64,000 nt of DNA from Vombatus ursinus (lineage: Eukaryota > Chordata > Mammalia > Diprotodontia > Vombatidae): NCBI RefSeq assembly GCF_900497805.2, contig NW_020954576.1, forward strand, positions 69,377,183 to 69,441,182. The letters run 5' to 3'. Shown piece after piece: positions 59,590 through 64,000 of the stretch. The notes beneath the pieces were generated by a model. It was not told where the DNA came from and made no database searches. It was given only the letters and a program-made list of their open reading frames with translations. A program made the position numbers and the translations under genes. Each line of letters opens with the position of its first letter. The stretch's first letter is position 1.

Positions 59590-59830
59590 AATAATCAATA
59601 AATATTTATTAAACACCTACTAGGTGCCAGATACTGTGCTAAGTGGTGGGATAAAAACGAGGCAAAAGATAGTATCTGCCCTCAAGGAGCTTATACTCTA
59701 ATGGGGGAGACAAAATGCAAGCAAATATATAGAAAGCAATCTATATGCAGCACTAATAGGAAATAATTAACAGAGGGAAGGCACTGAAATTAAGAGAGGT
59801 TGGGGAAGGATCTTAAAGGATTTTGTTGTC
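59590..59830 (-). mobile_element. L2 3' region (reverse complement)
   Basis: 'aaatatttattaaacacctac', 'gccagatactgtgctaag', 'cctcaaggagcttatactc', 'agggaaggcactgaaatt'. Confidence 0.85.
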
Positions 59831-59885
59831 CAAAGTCCTCCTCTAAAATGACAGATATCATTAGGCAGGGTTAGACCATAATCCT

Positions 59886-60138
59886 TTTGTTGTGGTTCAG
59901 TCATTTTCAGTTGTGTCTGACTCTTCATGACCCATTTGGAGTTTTCGTGGCAAAGATATTACAGTGGTTTGCCATTTCCTTCTTCCACTCATTTTACAGA
60001 TAAGGAAACTGAGATAAACAGGGTTAAGTGGTTTGCCCAGGGTCACACACAGCTAGTAAGGGTCTAAGGCCTGATTTGAACTCAGGAAGAGGACTCCAGG
60101 CTCAGAATTCTATTTATTCACTGTGTCACCTACCTGCC
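59886..60138 (-). mobile_element. CORE-SINE, long form
   Basis: 'gtggttcagtcattttcag', 'gtggcaaagatattacagtgg', 'gtttgcccagggtcacac', 'tttgaactcaggaagagg', 'gtgtcacctacctgcc'. 'ataatcc' at both edges suggests a target repeat. Confidence 0.88.
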
Positions 60139-60169
60139 ATAGTATAATCCGTCAGTATTTTTTTCTTTT

Positions 60170-60345
60170 ACTGTTAATTTGTTTACATTTTGCAGACAAG
60201 AAAACTGAAGCACAGAGAGTTTAAGTGAGTTTTCTAAGAAGAAATAGCTATTTATTTAAAGACTGTATAAGCAATTGTATATCTGGAACTAAATTCCAAA
60301 TGTCTTGATTGCCAATTCGTTGCCTTTTCCCCCACACTATGCTGC
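60170..60345 (-). mobile_element. MIR-like SINE, eroded
   Basis: 'gaaaactgaagcacagagag', 'tttaagtgagttttc', 'gccttttcccccacactatgc'. Confidence 0.6.
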
Positions 60346-61630
60346 CTCTGAGATCAAAGTCATATGGTAGAAGCAGCTGGAAAGTTGCCAACCACAGGGA
60401 AAGAAGTGAGAAAGAACCAAAGACACACTGCCTTTCTCACAATTTCCCCAGGATTTCCCCACCATTAGTGCATCGAGGTACTTTATAACATGCAAAGCAG
60501 TCTAATTTTATAGCCTCATTTCCTTAAAAAGTGATGCAGGGATGTCAGATGAGACCAACTTGGAGTTACAGGAAGTAAAAGGCCGGTACAACTGCGGGTC
60601 ATTAACAACCATCAAGTGCTATAAAGAATAGCAGGAAGCAGCTGGCACTGAGAGTTTTATGGTTGCACATGACATGTCCATAAGAGAAATTCAGATAAGG
60701 GAAATTTATATAGATTTGTTTTAAAGTTTGGGTGTCAAGTCAACATGGACTTATTAAGCATGTACTTACTGCAGGCCTGACACAGTACCAAGGGCCATAT
60801 GGGAAATGAAACACTAGTTTTTAAGGTTTTCCTTGGTGTTTTTCATCAGTTTCGTGGAGTGGTATTAAGTACTTAATAGGTTAGGACCCTGACTTTGAAA
60901 AACAAGGAAGAGAGGACAAACACTAGGTGACTTTTTGGTAAGACCCTTGTTCCCATGTGAAAAAAAAAAATGTCCATCCACCTACTTTACAATTAAGGAT
61001 TTTCTTCAGTACTTCAGTGATATGTAAGGATTTTTGGTAGGATCACTTCTTCCATTGATATAGTTTACCATCCTCCACCTTCATGAATTAGTAGGCATCT
61101 GGTTGAGTAACTGCAAGTAAAGTTGATCCCTTGAAAGCCCCCCCTCATGTCAAACATCTCTGAGCTTATCCAGTTAAGAGCCACTGATAAAACTGTACTT
61201 AAACTCTTTCTAGTTTGCCTGAAACTTGCAAGAGTATGTCCTTACTGGAATAGTGTTTGACATTTCTAGGGTTTCTTCCATGAGGTAATGAAGAATCCAT
61301 GGAGTGTGATAATTGCAATAAAGCAAATTTCTGTTTCAGGTAAGGAGAAACTAAATGATTATAGCTATCTACAAGGGGACTGGGTTTCCTCTGGAAGTAG
61401 TGTTTTCTCTATTACTGGAAGTCTTCACTTAAAGGTTGGTAGAGCACTGGTCAGATATATTGTCAAGCGGATTGTTGTTTTGCAAGATCCCAAATCCCAG
61501 AAAGTTATTAATTTTACCACAAATGTGCTTTATTGGGAAAATATGAATGGACTCTATATGCAAATATTAATGATCTAAACTCACACATGCAATATTTGTA
61601 AATGGATTTATGTTTGGTATATACCAAATA
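60346..61630. other. No gene recognised; L2-like tail near 60745
   Basis: A 96-codon plus-strand frame (61288-61578) has no recognisable domain or splice context. A short reversed L2-like tail (cttattaagcatgtacttac) is visible. Confidence 0.4.
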
Positions 61631-61633
61631 GAA

Positions 61634-61790
61634 GAGACAGGTTGACATAATGAATAGAGAGTCAGTCTTGGAGCTAGGAAGATCTGGATTCAAAAGCATC
61701 TTCTTATATGGATATATTAGCTTCAGCACCACGGGTAAATTTCTTAGCCACTTTGTGACTCCAAGCAACTAAAAAACAATAAGCCACTAT
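61634..61790 (+). mobile_element. Old SINE (MIR/CORE-like)
   Basis: 'gaatagagagtcagtcttgg', 'gctaggaagatctggattcaaa', 'ttcttagccactttgtgac' follow CORE-SINE order at low identity. Confidence 0.6.
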
Positions 61791-62335
61791 TGCCTTACTG
61801 CTCTTGTGCATATGTCAGGAGTGCCTCCACTGAGGAATCCAGATCCTACCCCCCCCAAAAAAAATGTGGTATCATTTTGAGATTAGAATTAGATTTGCAA
61901 CTAAATTTTACTGATTCTAACTATATAAAATGATTTTTCTTGAATCTTAGATAATAGTATATTTATTAATATAGTCACTAAGCAACAGATTAAATGCAAC
62001 TCACCTCTGGGATTATAGACAATGGATAAATGGAATAGTTAATTTTTCAAACTAGTAATTCTTCTGTCTATGTATGCAATAAAATGTTAAGGGATTGAGA
62101 CTTGAGGTCCACAGAGTCTGTGGAATATTCTCTTTAATATTCACATCTTCCATTATTCTACCCCAATGTGGATCCAGAACCCTACTTTTTCAGTAATATT
62201 CATTCCTTTTTCCATGTAAGAAATTCAGCATACACAGATGAGCATTGTTGGAAGGCTTTCTCAGCAAATTAGTGATGTAATTTCATATTGGAAAATGCAA
62301 ATTAAAATCTCTTAACGAAACTGCCTTCCCTGAGT
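61791..62335. other. No feature recognised
   Basis: AT-rich and unassigned. Confidence 0.4.
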
Positions 62336-62339
62336 TGAT

Positions 62340-62505
62340 TATCTTATTTATTCTGTTCATAGTTTGTTTGTACATAATTGTTTAAATGTTGTTTCTCACA
62401 TTAGATTGTAAGCTCCTTGAAAGCAAAAACTTCTTTTTGCCTTTCTTTGTATCTCCAATGTTTAGCACAGTGCCTGGCACATAGTAGGTGCTTAATATGT
62501 TTATA
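62340..62505 (+). mobile_element. L2 tail
   Basis: 'agattgtaagctccttgaaag', 'tttgcctttctttgtatctcc', 'gcacagtgcctggcacatag', 'taggtgcttaatatg': near-consensus tail. Confidence 0.88.
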
Positions 62506-62509
62506 GATT

Positions 62510-63130
62510 GACAAAAAAAATCTATTCAAAGATTATTTCATATTCATAATTTCCTTCAGACATTGAAGAATTATATATAAACAATGGTTTTGTCCAATTT
62601 CAACTTTTATCTGAACATTTTCTCTCTTTTCCCTGTTAATACTATTTTTTTCTCTATACTCTTTACTACCTGCAGAGAAGTTTATCTCTATATGTACCCT
62701 GACAATTAAAAACTCTCTCAACCTGCAGTTAAAAGTCACCCCTCTTGTTGACTATAGGCTGTCAAGTATAAGGCAGCTAGAAATGTATAAAGTGAGATGA
62801 AAAGTCTATGTAATCATGTAGATACATCCCATTTAAAGGAAAACCACTAAATATAAATCTGCTTCCAGGAAATAAGAAATTGTGTTTATAACACCCCTGA
62901 ATAAGTCCAGGTACCCCCTTAATTAAATATAGAACTGTAGCTGAAGCCAAATCAATAGCGGCAAACACCCTTTAATGTGGTCTGAGTCCAAATGGCCCTT
63001 AGTTAAACAGACAATTAGCTCTATTTACAATAGGAAACAAAGGGCTAAACATTAGCACAGCTAATAACTTTTTAACTTTTAGCTTCTGGTTTCAAAAGAA
63101 TACTTGTTTGGAATATCTAGGTAGCTCAAA
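62510..63130. other. No feature recognised
   Basis: AT-rich and unassigned. Confidence 0.4.
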
Positions 63131-63132
63131 AG

Positions 63133-63246
63133 TCATGTATGCATATGTATGTATGTATGTATATGCATATATGCACACATACACATGTATATATGAAACA
63201 TATGCGTACATAACATTATATATTACATATATACATATATATATAT
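63133..63246. repeat. TA/TG/CA compound microsatellite
   Basis: Runs of gtat, gcata, cata and ta over about 110 bp. Confidence 0.92.
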
Positions 63247-63249
63247 AGC

Positions 63250-64000
63250 ATTTTATGTTTTGTGACATTTAAATATTACTATTAAATTTACCTCCAAAAT
63301 TTTTTTAACATTGAGAAAATAATTTATAGTGTTCTTAACTGGGATTTTTATTATAGCTTAGAGATGACTTTTTTTCCTCTAAGAATGTATCTCCAAAAAC
63401 ATAATGGAAATGACCAGTAAATACAAGTAAATTTTCACCCAATTTATGTATATCCATATTTTCAGGAGCACATCTGCTGTAAAATGAGATACACATTAGG
63501 AAATAATTTTATATTTGCAAAACCCACAGTGTGATGGTGATAGCTGCTGAGAGGCAATCTAAGATATCTTATTAGATTCTATTTTTTCCCCTTTTTTTAA
63601 ATCTCTCTCTTCAGGAGCAGGAAGTTTGTTTTGCTTACAGATACTTCTTCCTTAGTATTGTTTTCCCTCTTAATACCACCTGTCTCTATCCCTGCTTATT
63701 TCCATCTCGAGTTTGATGTACTTCTCCAGCAAATTTTTTGTGTTTTATCAGCCCTCCTTTATGTTTCAGATAATACCGAGGTTAAGCTGTTGCCCACTCT
63801 CCCTACTCTTTCCTCCATGTTTGTATAGTCTTCTTTTGCATCCAATAATGAGAATTAGCAAATTCCACCCCTTTCTTCCTCTTTTCTATACTAGTGTATT
63901 CTTTTATCTGCCTTCCTTTAAAAAATAATTAAAAAAAAAACTCCAGAATCAAATGTTACCTAGGACCTCAATTTTTCTTATTTTAAATTCCTTGCTCCAT
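63250..64000. other. No confident feature; pyrimidine-rich part from 63590
   Basis: The part from about 63590 is C/T-rich on the plus strand, like reversed L1-type UTR sequence, but I cannot align it with another copy here. Confidence 0.35.

Noticed and set aside
61288-61578. 96-codon plus-strand frame considered as a possible exon
   Set aside because: No recognisable domain, no repeat explanation, but also no splice or promoter context. A frame of this length is expected by chance in 64 kb.
1-64000. CRISPR arrays, tRNA or rRNA genes, bacterial operons
   Set aside because: The only regular repeats are microsatellites and SINEs. No cloverleaf or rRNA-like blocks were seen. SINE heads are tRNA-derived but are not tRNA genes.

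Overview
This looks like a piece of a marsupial nuclear genome, probably from an Australian lineage, lying in a gene desert. The main evidence is the repeat content. There are many copies of the marsupial tRNA-derived CORE-SINE (consensus start ggggcagctaggtggcacag, ending in cacttaaccccaattgcct plus poly-A). There are also marsupial-type L1 tails, half-L1 (HAL1-like) elements, long L2 stretches, MIR/THER-like SINEs, an RTE-like 3' end and a CR1/L3 LINE. The family names come from memory, not from a database search. I see no intact host protein gene, tRNA, rRNA, CRISPR array or bacterial-type operon. Almost every open frame lies in a transposon, in a microsatellite, or is short chance sequence.

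Layout. 165-5488: an L1 on the minus strand, split by a half-L1 (801-4227) that carries two SINEs of its own. 5489-14470: L2, MIR and SINE copies and a very old half-L1 remnant in AT-rich sequence. 14476-16690: two L1 3' parts of different age. 16697-25240: L2, SINEs, two L1 remnants and microsatellites. 25440-26330: a processed pseudogene of SUMF1, the formylglycine-generating enzyme. 26340-40017: sparse old repeats, including a candidate solo LTR (28305-28758), a CR1/L3 reverse-transcriptase fragment (31090-31895), a long minus-strand L2 (36748-37595) and two RTE-like tails (37868-38615).

40018-46292 is a nested stack. An older half-L1 or L1 ORF1 region is interrupted by a SINE and by a younger half-L1 (41877-44518) with a 13-bp target duplication, and a minus-strand L1 abuts its 3' side. 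48118-52932: an L2 tail, a plus-strand L1 3' third, and an ERV fossil of the class I (gamma-like) group. The ERV copy has only a gag-related region, starts and ends near R, and finishes in poly-A, which fits a copy made from RNA by L1 machinery rather than a normal provirus. 52933-64000: L2, SINE and MIR copies, a 335-bp MITE with terminal inverted repeats (58889-59223) and long TA/CA microsatellites.

The elements work together only as a record of retrotransposition: L1-type target-site duplications flank a half-L1 in an L1, a half-L1 in another ORF1, SINEs in half-L1s, and probably the ERV RNA copy. The most informative items are the two half-L1 copies that both lack ORF2, the RNA-derived ERV copy, the SUMF1 pseudogene and the MITE. 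I found no convincing novel biological system.
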